Positions 44,814 through 62,973 are shown, counted from the stretch's first letter. The stretch is 64,000 nt of DNA from CAIWHR01 sp963717695 (GCA_963717695.1 CAVQWR010000001.1:1-64000), one strand, 5' to 3'. Notes: generated by a model from the letters alone, not told the origin. Made by a program: numbers and translations.

Positions 44814-46288
44814 TCAGCGGCGCCGATGCGCGACGAGCTCGCGGTAGAGCGCTGCGTAGCGCCGCGCAGGGCGCGCCCAGCCGACGTCGGTCGTCATCGC
44901 GCGATGCTGGATGCGACGCCATTGCGCCCGGTCGCGCGTCAGCGTGCGCGACGCGCTGCACCGCGAACAGCAGCTGCTCCGCGGTCACCGGCGCGAACTG
45001 GATGCCGGTGCCGGCGCCGGCGGCGAGCGCCATCTCGTTCGCGTCGACGACGGTGTCGACGAGGCCGCCCACGCGCGCGACGACGGGCACTGCGCCATAG
45101 CGCAGCGCACAGAGCTGCGTGAGGCCGCAGGGCTCGAAGCGCGACGGCATCAGCAGCGCATCGATGCCGGCCTGGATCAGGTGCGCGAGCGCCTCGTCGT
45201 AGCCGATGACGGCGGCCATCCGCCCGGGACGCTTGCTCGCCGCGTCGGCGAACGCGCTTTTCGAGCGCGGGGTCGCCGGCGCCGAGGAGGGCGAGCTGCG
45301 CGCCCATCGACGTCGAGCGCGGGCAGCACCTCGGGCAGAAGATCGAGGCCCTTCTGCCAGGTCAGCCGGCTGACGACGCCGAACACGAAGGCGCCGCGGA
45401 TCGACGTCAAGCCCGAGTCGCTCCTGCAGCGCGGCCTTGTTCGCCGCGCGCAGCGCGAGGCCGCTTGGCATCGAAGGCGCTGGCGCAGGTGCGGGTCGTG
45501 CGCGGGATTCCAGACGTCGATGTCGATGCCGTTGAGGATGCCGGAGAGCACATCGGCGCGCTGGCGCAGCAGGCCGTCGAGTCCCATGCCGCCTTCCGGC
45601 GTGCGGATTTCCGCAGGCGTAGGTCGGCGACACCGTCGTGATGCGGTCGGCGAGCGCGAGTCCCGCCTTGCAGGAAGCCGATCGAGCCGTAGTATTCGAC
45701 GCCGTCGACGCGATAGGCGCTCCGCCGGCAAGCCGCAGCGCGCCGAGCAGATCGCGCGGGAACTTGTCCCTGGAACGCGAGGTTGTGCACGGTCATCACC
45801 GTGGCCGCGCGCGGGCCGCGCCCGAGTAATCGCAGGTACGCCGGCACGAGGCCGGCCTGCCAGTCGTGCCCGTGCACGACGTCCGGACGGAACGCGGCGA
45901 CGGCACCGCGCGCGATCGCCGCCGCGCAGCGGCGGCGAGCGCCGCGAAGCGCAGCGCGTTGTCGGGCCAGTCCTTGCCGTCCGGGCCGGCGTACGGATTG
46001 CCCGGACGCGCGTAGAGATGCGGCGCGTCGAGCACGAAGAGTCGAGGCCGGCGACCTGCGCGGCGAGGAGGCGCGCCGGACCGCCCGTGCAGGTCGGCAA
46101 AGGCGTGCACCTCCTCCGCCTCGCGCAGCGCGAGCGATCACATCCGGGTAGCCGGGGACCAGCGTGCGCATGCGCACGCCTTCGGCGGCGAGCGCCTGCG
46201 GCAGCGCGCCGACGACGTCGGCGAGCCCGCCGGTCTTCACCAGCGGATAGATCTCGGAGGCGACCGAGAGGACGTCGACCGTCGTCAT
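44814..46288 (-). pseudogene. glgA: glgA glycogen synthase, multiply frameshifted
   Basis: GT5 glycogen synthase adds glucose from ADP-glucose to growing chains. The N-terminus, VLSVASEIYPLVKTGGLADVVGALP, holds the ADP-glucose-binding KTGGLAD motif. FRPDVVHGHDWQAGLVPAYLR, AYRVDGVEYYGSIGFLQ, ILNGIDIDVWNPAHDPHL, RLTWQKGLDLLPEVLP and DALLMPSRFEPCGLTQL-type pieces follow in different frames, and the C-terminus reads YRELVAHRRR. At least ten shifts interrupt it, both extra and missing single bases. The gene sits between glgC and glgX as expected of a glycogen operon. Confidence 0.75.
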
Positions 46289-46325
46289 GCCGGACGCGCC
46301 ATGGCGACGGTGGCGCGCGGCGGCG

Positions 46326-47595
46326 TCACGCGGCCAGCCGGTCGATCATCGCCTGCGTGATCACGCACACGCCGCTGCTCGTCCGGCGGAAGCGCGCGGC
46401 GTCCTGCTCCGCGTCCTCGCCGACGCACGAGGTCCGGCGGGATCTTCACGTTGGCGTCGATGATCACGTTGGAAAGGCGCGACCCGCGGCCGATGTCGAC
46501 GTAAGGAAGGATCACGGCGCGCTCGATCGCCGCGTAGGAATGGATGTGCACGCCGGTGAAGAGCAGCGTGCGCCGGATCGAGGATCCCGAGACGATGCAG
46601 CCGCCCGGAGATCAGCGACGAGATGCCGATGCCGCGCCGGCCTTCGCTGTCGTGCACGAACTTCGCCGGCGGCGTGATCTCGGCATAGGTCCAGATCGGC
46701 CAGTCGCGGTCGTAGAGGTCGAGCGCCGGGACGACGTCGGTCAGGTCGATGTTGGCGTCGAAGTACGCGTCGATCGTCCCGACGTCGCGCCAGTAGGCGA
46801 GCGGCTCGGCTTCGGAGCGCACGCACGAGCGGGTGAAGCGGTGTGCGACGGCCTTGCCGTTGGCGACGAGGTACGGAATGATGTCGCGGCCGAAGTCGCG
46901 GTTCGAATGCGGGTCGGCGGCATCGCGGCGCAGCTGGTCGTTCAGGAGCGTGCGCCGGAACGCGTAGATGCCCATGCTCGCCAGCGCGAAGCCGGGGCGG
47001 TCGGGCATCTCCGGCGGCTCGCGCCGGCTTTTCGACGAACGCGACGATGCGGTCGTTCGCGTCGACGTGCATGACGCCGAGGTCGCGCGCCTGCTCGACC
47101 GGCACCTCGACGCAGCCGACCGTCACGTCGGCGTCTGTCGTTGACGTGCTGGACCAGCATCCGCTCGTAATCCATCTTGTAGATGTGATCGCCGGCGAGC
47201 ACGACCATGTACTCCGGGTCGTAGCCGTCGATGATGTCGATGTTCTGGTAGACCGCGTCGGCGGTGCCCGCGTACCACCGGTCGTCCGACATCCGCTGGC
47301 TCGCCGGCAGGATGTCGAAGCTCTCGTTGCGCATCGGCTGGAAGAAGTTCCAGCCCCGCTGCAGGTGGCGGATGAGGCTGTGCGCCTTGTACTGCGTCGC
47401 CACGGCGATGCGGCGGATGCCGGAGTTGAGCGCGTTGGACAGCGCGAAGTCGATGATGCGGGTCTTGCCGCCGAAGTAGACCGCGGGCTTCGCGCGCGAC
47501 TCGGTGAGCTCCATGAGCCGCGTGCCGCGGCCGCCGGCGAGCACGTACGCCATCGTCGAGCGCGACAGCGGGGTCGAATAGGTCACCTTATCCAT
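46326..47595 (-). pseudogene. glgC: glgC glucose-1-phosphate adenylyltransferase, four frameshifts
   Basis: GlgC makes ADP-glucose, the committed step of glycogen synthesis. The first part is intact: AYVLAGGRGTRLMELTESRAKPAVYFGGKTRIIDFALSNAL split across the nucleotide-binding GGRGTRL and the activator-binding region, then YAGTADAVYQN and VVLAGDHIYKMDYERML. Shifts near 47150, 47020, 46605 and 46440 are each explained by one extra base (mostly G or C), after which LASMGIYAF, DFGRDIIPYLV, YWRDVGTIDAYFDANIDLT and a final GVCVITQAMIDRLAA are recovered. AGGAG precedes the ATG at 47595. Confidence 0.8.
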
Positions 47596-47635
47596 CGGGG
47601 ACTCCTTCGCGCGAAGCGGAGCCTGCGCGCTGCGG

Positions 47636-52371
<4,736 letters not shown>

Positions 52372-52543
52372 CGGGATTCGCGTCGCGTGGCTCGGCCGGC
52401 AGGCGCCTTCCGATGGCAACCTGCAGGGTCAGAGTCTACCCCGGCGCACATGCGCTGCGCAGTCGGCACCGCGACGTGCGACCGCTTGCCGCGCAGCACG
52501 CCCCGCCGCCGCGATGGGCCGCGCCCCCGGGACGTTGCACGCT

Positions 52544-52564
52544 CGCGCCAGGGAGCCTGGCGCG
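52544..52564 (-). terminator. Hairpin downstream of the SYLF gene
   Basis: A perfect 9-bp stem (CGCGCCAGG and CCTGGCGCG) with a three-base loop lies eight bases beyond the stop of the minus-strand SYLF gene. It lacks a clear T tract, so its function as an intrinsic terminator is only likely. Confidence 0.4.
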
Positions 52565-52572
52565 CCAGCGCG

Positions 52573-53277
52573 CTATTTCCTCTGCGTGGCCTTGGCCAGC
52601 GTCTCGAGCAGCGGCGCCGCGTCGGCGGCCGTCACCGTGCCGCGGATCAGGATGTCCGGGGGGAGCAGTCCCTGCTTGCCGTAGTAGGCGCGGTTCCACT
52701 CGTCGTTGCTCGTGACGACGGTGCCGTCGAGGTTGACGCCGCCGTAGACGCCCTTCGACCGGCTGAACGTCACGAAGTCGGCGACGAGGTCCGACTTCGC
52801 ACCGGCGCCCACCGGTCCGGCCGCGATGCTGGCGTCGCCACCCAGCCGGAACGACGTCGCCATCAGCGCATTGACGCCCGACTCGGTCATCACCAGCATC
52901 GCCACCTCGGACACGGAGACGCCCGCCTGGAAGCCGACGCTGCCGGTTGCGAGCGTGTAGAACGCCGGGCCGACCCACCGTCCGTCGCGGTCCTTGACGA
53001 CAAGCAGGGCGCGGCCGCCCGATCCGCCGAAGATGAATCCGGCCTTCACGACTTCCGGCGCAATCAGCACGCCCTTCGCGCGTCCGATGTTCTGCTGCAG
53101 CCACGACATGTCGGGGTCGCGCAGGAAATTCTGCAGCGACGAGTTGGCACTCAGCACGAGGTCGGATGGTGCAAAGCGTGCCGGGTTCGAGTCCTGCGCA
53201 TGTGCCGCCGTCGTCGCGAGCGCGACGAACGCCGTCAGCACAAAGGACCAGGTCCGCACCATCAATTTAAGCTTCAT
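52573..53277 (-). CDS. Secreted SYLF-domain (YSC84-like) lipid-binding protein
   Basis: This 234-residue exported protein (signal WSFVLTAFVALATTAAHA) is followed by a SYLF domain: IGRAKGVLIAPEVVKAGFIFGGSGGRALLVVKD, WVGPAFYTLATGSVGFQAGVSVSEVAMLVMT and FSRSKGVYGGVNLDG are characteristic. SYLF proteins bind phosphoinositides in eukaryotes and in bacteria are exported lipid-binding proteins of unclear role. GGAG lies upstream of the ATG at 53277. It reads as one uninterrupted frame, which marks the right end of the frameshift-rich stretch. Confidence 0.85.
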   Translation of the reverse strand: MKLKLMVRTWSFVLTAFVALATTAAHAQDSNPARFAPSDLVLSANSSLQNFLRDPDMSWLQQNIGRAKGVLIAPEVVKAGFIFGGSGGRALLVVKDRDGRWVGPAFYTLATGSVGFQAGVSVSEVAMLVMTESGVNALMATSFRLGGDASIAAGPVGAGAKSDLVADFVTFSRSKGVYGGVNLDGTVVTSNDEWNRAYYGKQGLLPPDILIRGTVTAADAAPLLETLAKATQRK

Positions 53278-53464
53278 TCTTGTTCTCCAGGGGATTGCGG
53301 GAGCGACGCTCCCAGCGGGGCGTCCCTCTTGGGATCGTGGTCACGCCGCAAAGTTCGCGGGAAAAGGGGTCGCCAGAGTGGATTCTCCCCCTATGCGCTG
53401 ATTCGTGCATCAGTCATCGATCCGGCGTCGTGACAGGGTGAAGCGGGCCCCGCATCGGTTGCCG

Positions 53465-56213
<2,749 letters not shown>

Positions 56214-56224
<11 letters not shown>

Positions 56225-56969
56225 CGGGCGCTCCGGCGGATGGTTCGGCCTGCTCCCGCGCCCAGCGCGCACGATGGTCGGCGATGATGGCGACCGCCTC
56301 GTCGACGGTGTCGACGCAATTCGGAATCGCGAGGTCGACGGGGTCGGCAAACGGGGGCTCCGCCGACTGCATGTGCGAAGCCGCCCAGCGCACGAGGTCG
56401 GGCCACATCGGGCCGACCATGATGAGCGGCGGCGTTCCGTAGAGCTTTCGCACCTGCAGGAGCTGCCAGACCATCATCGCCTCGAGCGTCGTGCCGATGC
56501 CGCCCGGGAACACGACGAAGGCGTTCGACAGCAGGGTGAAATGCTGCAGACGGGAGAAGAAGCTGCGATGGAAATAGGCACGCTCGACAAACGGATTCGT
56601 CGCCTGCTCGAAGTCGAGACCGATGCGGATGCCGATCGATCCGTTGCGCTCGCGTCCGCCGCCCGCCTCGGCGCCTTCGTTGGCCGCCTGCATGAGACCC
56701 GGGCCGCCGCCGGTCACCACTTCGCAGCCCATCGCCGCCACGCGCGTCGCGAGGTCCTTCACCTGATCGTAGGCGGGAGTCGCCGGCGCGGTGCGTGCCG
56801 AGCCGAAGATGGTGACGCGAAAATGCTTCCAGTGCGCGGGGCGCAGACGCGTGAGATCGTCGATCGCATCCCACAGCTCCGCGATCGTGTGCATGAGGAG
56901 CCGCGTGGCGCGGCCCTCGTCCGCGAGCGAAACGCTGTCGGCATCCTTGGGGAGTTCCGGCCGGTCCAT
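56214..56969 (-). CDS. LOG family protein (nucleotide 5'-monophosphate nucleosidase-like)
   Basis: This protein of about 251 residues has the LOG signature: VVTGGGPGLMQAANEGA and the PGGIGTTLEAM active-site motif with its conserved glutamate. It has an N-terminal helical extension of about 45 residues before the Rossmann fold (FRVTIFGSART), as in PpnN-type long LOG proteins. These hydrolyse purine or pyrimidine nucleoside monophosphates to base and ribose-5-phosphate. The ATG at 56969 (MDRPELPKD) or a GTG at 57011 may start it. It is translationally overlapped by the downstream glycosidase. Confidence 0.82.
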
Positions 56970-57017
56970 GATGTGTCGTTTGGGAAGTGGTGGGACGTCG
57001 CGCAGAATCACGCGGGC

Positions 57018-58770
57018 TCAGTCATGGTTCAGTGGCGGAGCGGCTCCGCGCACGAAGTCGAGCCCCTCGTGCAGCGTCTCGAAGACGTGCTCCTCGCCGA
57101 TGACCGCCGTGATGCCGTGGCGGTCCATGTCGGACTTGAGGTACGGCCGGACCCGCGCGAACACGAGGCCGACGCCCTGGCGAGTCAGATCGTCGCACAG
57201 TTCGCGCACCGACCGCGCCGCCGAGTAGTCGATGTCGGTGATGGCGCCCGCATCGACGACGAGCCATCGCACGGGAACCGGGGCATCCTTGACGAGATTC
57301 CTGACCTCGTCGGTGAACCGCGCCTCGTTCGCGTAGAAGAGGTCGGCGCCGAAGCGATAGACGATGAGGCCGGGCTCGGTCTCGACGCCGGCAGCCGCCG
57401 TCTGCGGCACCCATCTTCCGGACGCATCGGGCGCGAGCACGCTCGAATGCGGGCGGTAGCTGTGCCGCACATGCCGCGCGCAGCGAAAGGCCGATCGCGA
57501 GCAGGATTCCCTGCTCGACGCCGATCAGCGCGACCGCCGCCGCGGTGACGAGCGCGAGCGTGAATTCCCCCGGACTTTCGCGACGGATGTCGATCAGCGC
57601 GCGCGTGTCGATCATGCCGATCGCGATGGTGAAGACGATCGCCGCCAGCACGCTGCGCGGCAGGTATTCGAGCGGTCCCGTCAGGAACAGCAGCACCGCG
57701 ACGACGACGACGGCCGTGGCGAGCTGCGCGATCTGCGTCGTCGCGCCGGCTCGCTCTCCCATCGCCGACTGCGTCGGGCTGCCGTTGACGACGAACGCGC
57801 CCGAGAGCGCGGCGGCGGCATTCGCCGCCGACAGGCCGAGGATGTCGGCATTCTCGTCGACGCGCTCGTGGTGTCGCGTCGCCATCGCCCGTGCCGTTGC
57901 GGCGCTTTGCGCGATGATGATGAGAAAGCACGATCCCGCGACCGGGATCAGCGTGACCACCTCGGTCCACGTCGCGACCGGCAGCGCGAGCGCGGGAAGC
58001 CCGCCCTCGATCGGTCCGAGGGTCGCGATGCCGCGGCCCGCGAAATCGAACGCGCCGCTGGCGGCGATCGCCGCCACGACTGCGATGAGCGGCACCGGCA
58101 GCCGGGGCAGCCAGCGCCGGCACGCGAGAATGGCGCCGATGACGGCCGCCGAAAGTGCAAGCGTCGGCACATGCGCGGCCCCGGGATGCCGCACGATCTC
58201 GAAGAGGCGCGGCACCGTACGATGGCTGAGGGTCTCGACGCCGATGAGATCGCCCAGCACCGCGATGCCGACCTGAACGCCGACGCCGGTCAGGAATCCG
58301 ACCAGCACCGTGCGCGACAGGAAATCCGCGAAGAATCCGAGCTTCAGCACGCGCGCGACCAGCAGCAGCGCACTGGTCAGGAGCGCGACGATGCCGACCA
58401 GCGCCATGTACCGGGCGCTGGCGATCGCCGCCATCGGCGCGAGGCTGCTCGCGAAAATGGCCGCCGTCGCGGAATCGGCCGCGACGACGAGGTGCCGCGA
58501 CGACCCGAACACGGCGAAGGCGACGGCGGGCAGCAGCAGCGTGTAAAGGCCCGTCACGACAGGCGTGCCGGCGATCCGCGTGTAGCCCATCACCTGCGGG
58601 ATGTTCATCGACGCGAGCGAAAGTCCCGCGATCACGTCGCGGCCGATGCTTCGGTGTCGTGGCGGCCGCAGGCCTTCGAGCAGGCTCAATCCCAACTGAT
58701 TCTCCGTCGCCGCACCGGAGGTCCCGGCACCCCCCGATTCTAGGCACATCGGAGCCCTCGCGTCTGACAT
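57018..58770 (-). pseudogene. SulP family permease with one frameshift before the STAS domain
   Basis: The membrane part reads cleanly for about 430 residues (SLASMNIPQVMGYTRIAGTPVVTGLYT, VVAADSATAAIFASSL, VVNGSPTQSAMGERAGA), then breaks near 57488. The STAS domain (VYRFGADLFYANEARF, WLVVDAGAITDIDYSAA, GVGLVFARVRPYLKSDM) continues in another frame to 57018. One extra base in a GCGCG run accounts for it: the repaired join reads SLRRHVRHSYRPHS, a usual SulP linker. The whole protein would be of normal length. Either the assembly has an error or the STAS domain is lost. The start at 58770 or 58749 is uncertain. The substrate is unknown. Confidence 0.8.
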
Positions 58771-58990
58771 GCGTGAAAGTCGGCGCGCGTCCGTGTGCGC
58801 CTCGACGCCGGGAGGAGGATAATGAGCCCCGCGCATCCGGCCACTGTCCGGGCCCGACGCGACGCTCCCGGCGGCGCGTCGCGGCCCACGATCGGCGAGG
58901 CTGGTGCGCACCGCCCGCATCGCCGGCCGCCTCGCGCACTGGCCGCCCCGGTCTTCCTGCATCGTCCTGTGCGCTTACGAGGAACCCATC

Positions 58991-59311
58991 ATGCCCAATC
59001 AATCGAAACTGGACGGACGTCGTCGCTTCATCCGGCTCGCCGTATCCGGAGTTGTCGCCGCGCCGTTCGCGCTTGCCACGGGAGCGGCACGCGCCGTCGA
59101 TGCCGTCCCCGAATCCGATCCGACGGCCGCGGCGCTCGGCTACAAGATCGACGCGACCAAGGCCGCCGGACGGACGGACAAGTCCGCGACCTGCGCGACC
59201 TGCAATTTCTTCTCGGGCAAATCGGGCGCCGCGGACGGCCCCTGCAGCGTCTTCGGCGGCCGCCTGGTCAGTGCCAAGGGCTGGTGCAGCGCGTACGCCA
59301 AGAAGGGCTGA
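58991..59311 (+). CDS. High-potential iron-sulfur protein (HiPIP)
   Basis: This 106-residue protein has a Tat-type signal (RRRFIRLAVSG) and a HiPIP fold signature C68-x2-C71-x13-C85-x13-C99, with the typical GWCSAY end. HiPIPs are small periplasmic [4Fe-4S] electron carriers exported folded by Tat. They feed photosynthetic reaction centres, terminal oxidases or, in iron oxidisers, respiratory chains. GAGGA lies upstream of the ATG at 58991. No photosynthesis genes are visible; a respiratory or surface-electron-transfer role is plausible, given the multiheme locus 27 kb away. Confidence 0.9.
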   Translation: MPNQSKLDGRRRFIRLAVSGVVAAPFALATGAARAVDAVPESDPTAAALGYKIDATKAAGRTDKSATCATCNFFSGKSGAADGPCSVFGGRLVSAKGWCSAYAKKG

Positions 59312-59414
59312 ACCCGATCGACTGCTGCGATCGGCGTGAAGCGCCACCGGCGCGACGCGCGGTAAGCGCATGCGCGGCAGCGAGCGTCGCGTCGAAGTGG
59401 CGAACGCCTGGCCC

Positions 59415-60011
59415 ATGACAACTGCACCGCCGATCTGCTGGATCGCCCGTCACGGCGAGACCGAGTGGAGCCTTGCCGGACGCCACACCGGCCGCACCGA
59501 CGTTCCGCTCACGCCGCACGGCGAGGACAGCGCGCGGGCGCTCGGGGCGCGCCTGCGCGGAAAGGCGTTCGCGGCCGTCTTCACGAGCCCGCTCGTGCGT
59601 GCCGCGAGAACGTGCGAGCTCGCGGGTTTCGGCAGCGTCGCGCGCGTGCTGCCGGATCTCGTCGAGTGGGACTACGGCGACTACGAGGGCAGGCGGACGG
59701 TCGACATCCGCGTCGACCGACCGGACTGGCGCATCTTCCGCGACGGCTGCCCGCGCGGCGAGTCGCCGCAGGACGTCGGCACCCGCGCCGACCGCGTGTT
59801 GCGCGCGCTGCGCGCCGTCGACGGCGACGTCCTCGTCTTTTCGAGCGCGCACATCCTGCGCGTGCTGGCGGCGCGCTGGCTCGGCCTCGCGCCGGCGATG
59901 GGGAAGTGCTTCGTGCTGTCCACGGCGAGCTTGAGCGCATTGGGCTACGAGCATGTGCTCGCGGCACCGGTGATCCGGTCATGGAACCAGACGGAGCCTG
60001 ATTCGTCATGA
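59415..60011 (+). CDS. Histidine phosphatase family protein
   Basis: This 198-residue protein has the phosphoglycerate-mutase-like RHGETEW motif with the catalytic His, TGRTDVPLTPHGEDSARALG, FTSPLVRAARTCEL, a W-D-Y-G-D-Y-E-G segment and the second catalytic His in FSSAHILRVLAARWLG. It resembles small sugar- or nucleotide-phosphate phosphatases. The ATG at 59415 is used. It lies just before pgm on the same strand and might act on a sugar phosphate of the same pathway. Confidence 0.85.
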   Translation: MTTAPPICWIARHGETEWSLAGRHTGRTDVPLTPHGEDSARALGARLRGKAFAAVFTSPLVRAARTCELAGFGSVARVLPDLVEWDYGDYEGRRTVDIRVDRPDWRIFRDGCPRGESPQDVGTRADRVLRALRAVDGDVLVFSSAHILRVLAARWLGLAPAMGKCFVLSTASLSALGYEHVLAAPVIRSWNQTEPDSS

Positions 60012-60096
60012 TGGGCATCGTGAGCGGCGATGCGGGCGCAGGATGGCCGCGGCGTCGCGTGCTATCGTCGCACGACGCGACACTTGCGGAGCCCGC

Positions 60097-61740
60097 GTGA
60101 CCCAGTCGCCCCTCGCCGGCAAGCCGGCCCCCCCTTCGCTGCTGATCGACCCCGCGGCGCTCGTGCGCGAGTATCACGGGCGCCGCCCCGACATGGACGA
60201 TGCGAGCCAGCGCGTCGCCTTCGGCACGAGCGGCCATCGCGGCAGCCCGCTCGCCGGCTCGTTCACCGAGGCGCACATCCTCGCGATCACGCAGGCGATC
60301 TGCGAATACCGCGAGGCGAACGGCATCACCGGCCCGCTTTTCCTCGGGAAGGACACGCACGCCGTGTCGGGGCCGGCGGAGCGCACGGCGCTCGAGGTGC
60401 TGGCCGCAAACGGCGTCGAGGCGATCGTCCAGGCCGACGACGGCTACACGCCGACGCCGGTGATCTCCCACGCGATCCTCGCGCACAACCGCGGCCGGCA
60501 CGATCGGCTGGCCGACGGCATTGTCGTCACCCCGTCGCACAATCCGCCGGAGGACGGCGGCTTCAAGTACAACCCGCCGAACGGCGGGCCGGCCGACACC
60601 GACGTGACGCGCACGATCGAGACGCGCGCCAACGAGCTCCTGCGCGCGGACAACGCCGGCGTGAAGCGCTGCGCGTGGGCCGCAGCGATGCGGGCCGCGA
60701 CGACGCACGTGCGCGACTACGTCACGCCCTACGTCGACGACCTCCCGAACGTCGTCGACATCGAGGCGATCCGGGGCGCCGGGCTGAAGCTCGCCGTCGA
60801 TCCGCTGGGCGGCGCCGCGGTGAACGTCTGGAGCCGGGTCAACGCCCGGCTCGGGCTCGACATCGACATCGTCAACACCGCCGTCGATCCGACGTTCGGC
60901 TTCATGACGGTCGACCGCGACGGACGCATTCGCATGGATTGCTCCAGCCCGTTCGCGATGGCGCGCCTCGTGGGCCTGCGCGACCGTTACCGCGTGGCCT
61001 TCGCGAACGACCCCGACGCCGACCGGCACGGCATCGTCACCCCGACCGGCCTGATGAACCCCAATCACTATCTCGCGGTGGCGATCCGCTACCTGCTGCG
61101 GCATCGGCCGCATTGGCCCATCGGCGCGGCGGTAGGCAAGACACTGGTGTCGAGCGGGATGATCGACCGCGTCGTCGCAGGTGAAGGACGGACGCTGCTC
61201 GAGGTGCCGGTCGGCTTCAAGTGGTTCACGCAAGGGCTGCACGACGGCTCCATCTGCTTCGGTGGCGAGGAGAGCGCCGGCGCGAGCTTCCTGCGCCGCG
61301 ACGGTACCGTCTGGACCACCGACAAGGACGGACCGATCATGGCGCTGCTGGCCGCCGAGATCACCGCGCGCACCGGTCGCGACCCGGGCGAGCACTACGT
61401 CGAGATGACGGCGGAGTTCGGGGCACCGCGCTACACGCGGATCGACGCGCCGGCCACACCTGCGCAAAAGGCGCAGCTCGCGAAGCTGGCGCCGGCCGAC
61501 GTCGCGGCCGCGACGCTCGCCGGCGAGCCGATCACGGCCAAGCTGACCCGCGCGCCCGGCAACGGCGCGCCGATCGGCGGCCTCAAGGTGGTGGCGGCGT
61601 CGGGCTGGTTCGCGGCGCGTCCCTCCGGCACCGAGGACGTTTGCAAAATTTACGCGGAAAGCTTCCGCGACGACGCGCACCTCGCCGCCATCGTCGCCGA
61701 GGCGCAGGACATCGTCGCGGCCTCGCTGCACGGCGCGTAA
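60097..61740 (+). CDS. pgm: Phosphoglucomutase (alpha-D-glucose phosphate-specific)
   Basis: This 547-residue enzyme interconverts glucose-1-phosphate and glucose-6-phosphate, connecting glycogen with glycolysis. The phosphoserine is S147 in TPSHNPPEDGG, and the metal loop (DPDADRHGI), sugar loop (GGEESAGASF) and phosphate-binding loop (RPSGTEDVCKIYAE) are intact. The GTG at 60097, after GGAG, gives the length usual for Pgm (546 in E. coli); a start at 60043 adds unrelated residues. It heads the run pgm, tal, glucokinase, pgi. Confidence 0.93.
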   Translation: MTQSPLAGKPAPPSLLIDPAALVREYHGRRPDMDDASQRVAFGTSGHRGSPLAGSFTEAHILAITQAICEYREANGITGPLFLGKDTHAVSGPAERTALEVLAANGVEAIVQADDGYTPTPVISHAILAHNRGRHDRLADGIVVTPSHNPPEDGGFKYNPPNGGPADTDVTRTIETRANELLRADNAGVKRCAWAAAMRAATTHVRDYVTPYVDDLPNVVDIEAIRGAGLKLAVDPLGGAAVNVWSRVNARLGLDIDIVNTAVDPTFGFMTVDRDGRIRMDCSSPFAMARLVGLRDRYRVAFANDPDADRHGIVTPTGLMNPNHYLAVAIRYLLRHRPHWPIGAAVGKTLVSSGMIDRVVAGEGRTLLEVPVGFKWFTQGLHDGSICFGGEESAGASFLRRDGTVWTTDKDGPIMALLAAEITARTGRDPGEHYVEMTAEFGAPRYTRIDAPATPAQKAQLAKLAPADVAAATLAGEPITAKLTRAPGNGAPIGGLKVVAASGWFAARPSGTEDVCKIYAESFRDDAHLAAIVAEAQDIVAASLHGA

Positions 61741-61887
61741 GGCCTCGCAACGTCATCCGGGTCGCGCGGCGATCGTCCGACCTCGGTCGTGGCGTCGATC
61801 TGGTAACCTCCGATTTTCGCGACCGCGTCGACATCCGCCGGCCGTGCGGCGACGCCGACCCGCGGAATCGTCTCCGGAGACAACCCG

Positions 61888-62973
61888 ATGAACGCCACCG
61901 GTCAGCTTCACGATCTCGGCCAGAGCCTCTGGCTCGACAACATCACGCGCGACCTCCTGTCCTCCGGCACGCTGCAGCGCTACATCGACGGAATGTCCGT
62001 CACGGGTCTCACGTCGAACCCGACGATCTTCGATCACGCGATCAAGGGCGGTACCGCGTACGACGCGGCCATCCGCGAGGGGGCCGACGCGGGCAAGTCG
62101 GGCGAGCAGATCTTTTTCGACCTCGCCCTTGCCGATCTGTCTCGCGCCGCCGATCTTTTCCGCCCGGTGTGGCAGCGGACCTGCGGCGTCGACGGATTCG
62201 TCTCGCTCGAAGTGTCGCCGCTCCTCGCGCGCGACACGGCCACGACGATCGCCTCGGCGCGCGAGCTTTCCGCGCGCGCCGGCCGTCCCAACGTCTACAT
62301 CAAGATTCCGGGCACGCCGGAGGGCCTGCCGGCGATCGAGGAGGCGCTCTTCGCCGGTGTGCCCATCAACGTGACGCTGCTCTTCTCCCGCGAGCAGTAT
62401 CTCGCCGCCGCCAATGCGTGGCTGCGCGGCATCGAGCGCCGCATCGCGGCGGGTCTTTCGCCGGACGTCGCCTCGGTCGCGTCGGTGTTCATCAGCCGCT
62501 GGGACGTCGCCGTCGCAGGCAAGGTCCCGGCGGAGCTCTCGAATCGGCTCGGCATCGCGGTGGCGCAGCAGACGTACAAGGCGTACTGCGAGTTCGTCGC
62601 GTCGGCGCGCTGCCAGCGCGCCATGAATGCGGGCGCCCGGCCGCAGCGGCTGCTCCTCGCGAGCACCGGCACCAAGGATCCCAAGGCGTCCGACATTCTC
62701 TACGTGAAGGCGCTGGCCGCGCCGCTCACCGTCAACACGATGCCGGAAGGCACGCTGAAGGCGTTTGCCGACCACGGCGAGCTCGGCGCGCCGATGCGCG
62801 CGGACGGCGGGGACTGCGAGGCCGTGCTCCGCGAGTTTGCGAAGGTCGGGATCGATCTCGGTGCGCTCGCCACGCGCCTGCAGGATGAAGGTGCGGCGGC
62901 CTTCGTCGCCTCGTGGAACGAGCTCCTGGCCGTCATCTCCAGCAAGAGCGCCGCGCTGAAGAAGGCGGGCTGA
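61888..62973 (+). CDS. tal: Transaldolase
   Basis: This 361-residue enzyme of the pentose phosphate pathway transfers dihydroxyacetone units. K139 in YIKIPGTPEG is the Schiff-base lysine. GLTSNPTIFDHAI, VSLEVSPLLARDT, NVTLLFSREQY and STGTKDPKASDILYV are typical of the longer transaldolase class, which can be fused to Pgi in other bacteria. GGAGA precedes the ATG at 61888. The gap to pgm (147 bases) shows no clear element. Confidence 0.93.
   Translation: MNATGQLHDLGQSLWLDNITRDLLSSGTLQRYIDGMSVTGLTSNPTIFDHAIKGGTAYDAAIREGADAGKSGEQIFFDLALADLSRAADLFRPVWQRTCGVDGFVSLEVSPLLARDTATTIASARELSARAGRPNVYIKIPGTPEGLPAIEEALFAGVPINVTLLFSREQYLAAANAWLRGIERRIAAGLSPDVASVASVFISRWDVAVAGKVPAELSNRLGIAVAQQTYKAYCEFVASARCQRAMNAGARPQRLLLASTGTKDPKASDILYVKALAAPLTVNTMPEGTLKAFADHGELGAPMRADGGDCEAVLREFAKVGIDLGALATRLQDEGAAAFVASWNELLAVISSKSAALKKAG

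Noticed and set aside
44371..46677. Plus-strand readings across the glycogen genes
   Set aside because: They have no recognisable domains, whereas the minus strand carries conserved GlgA, GlgC and GlgX motifs despite the frameshifts.
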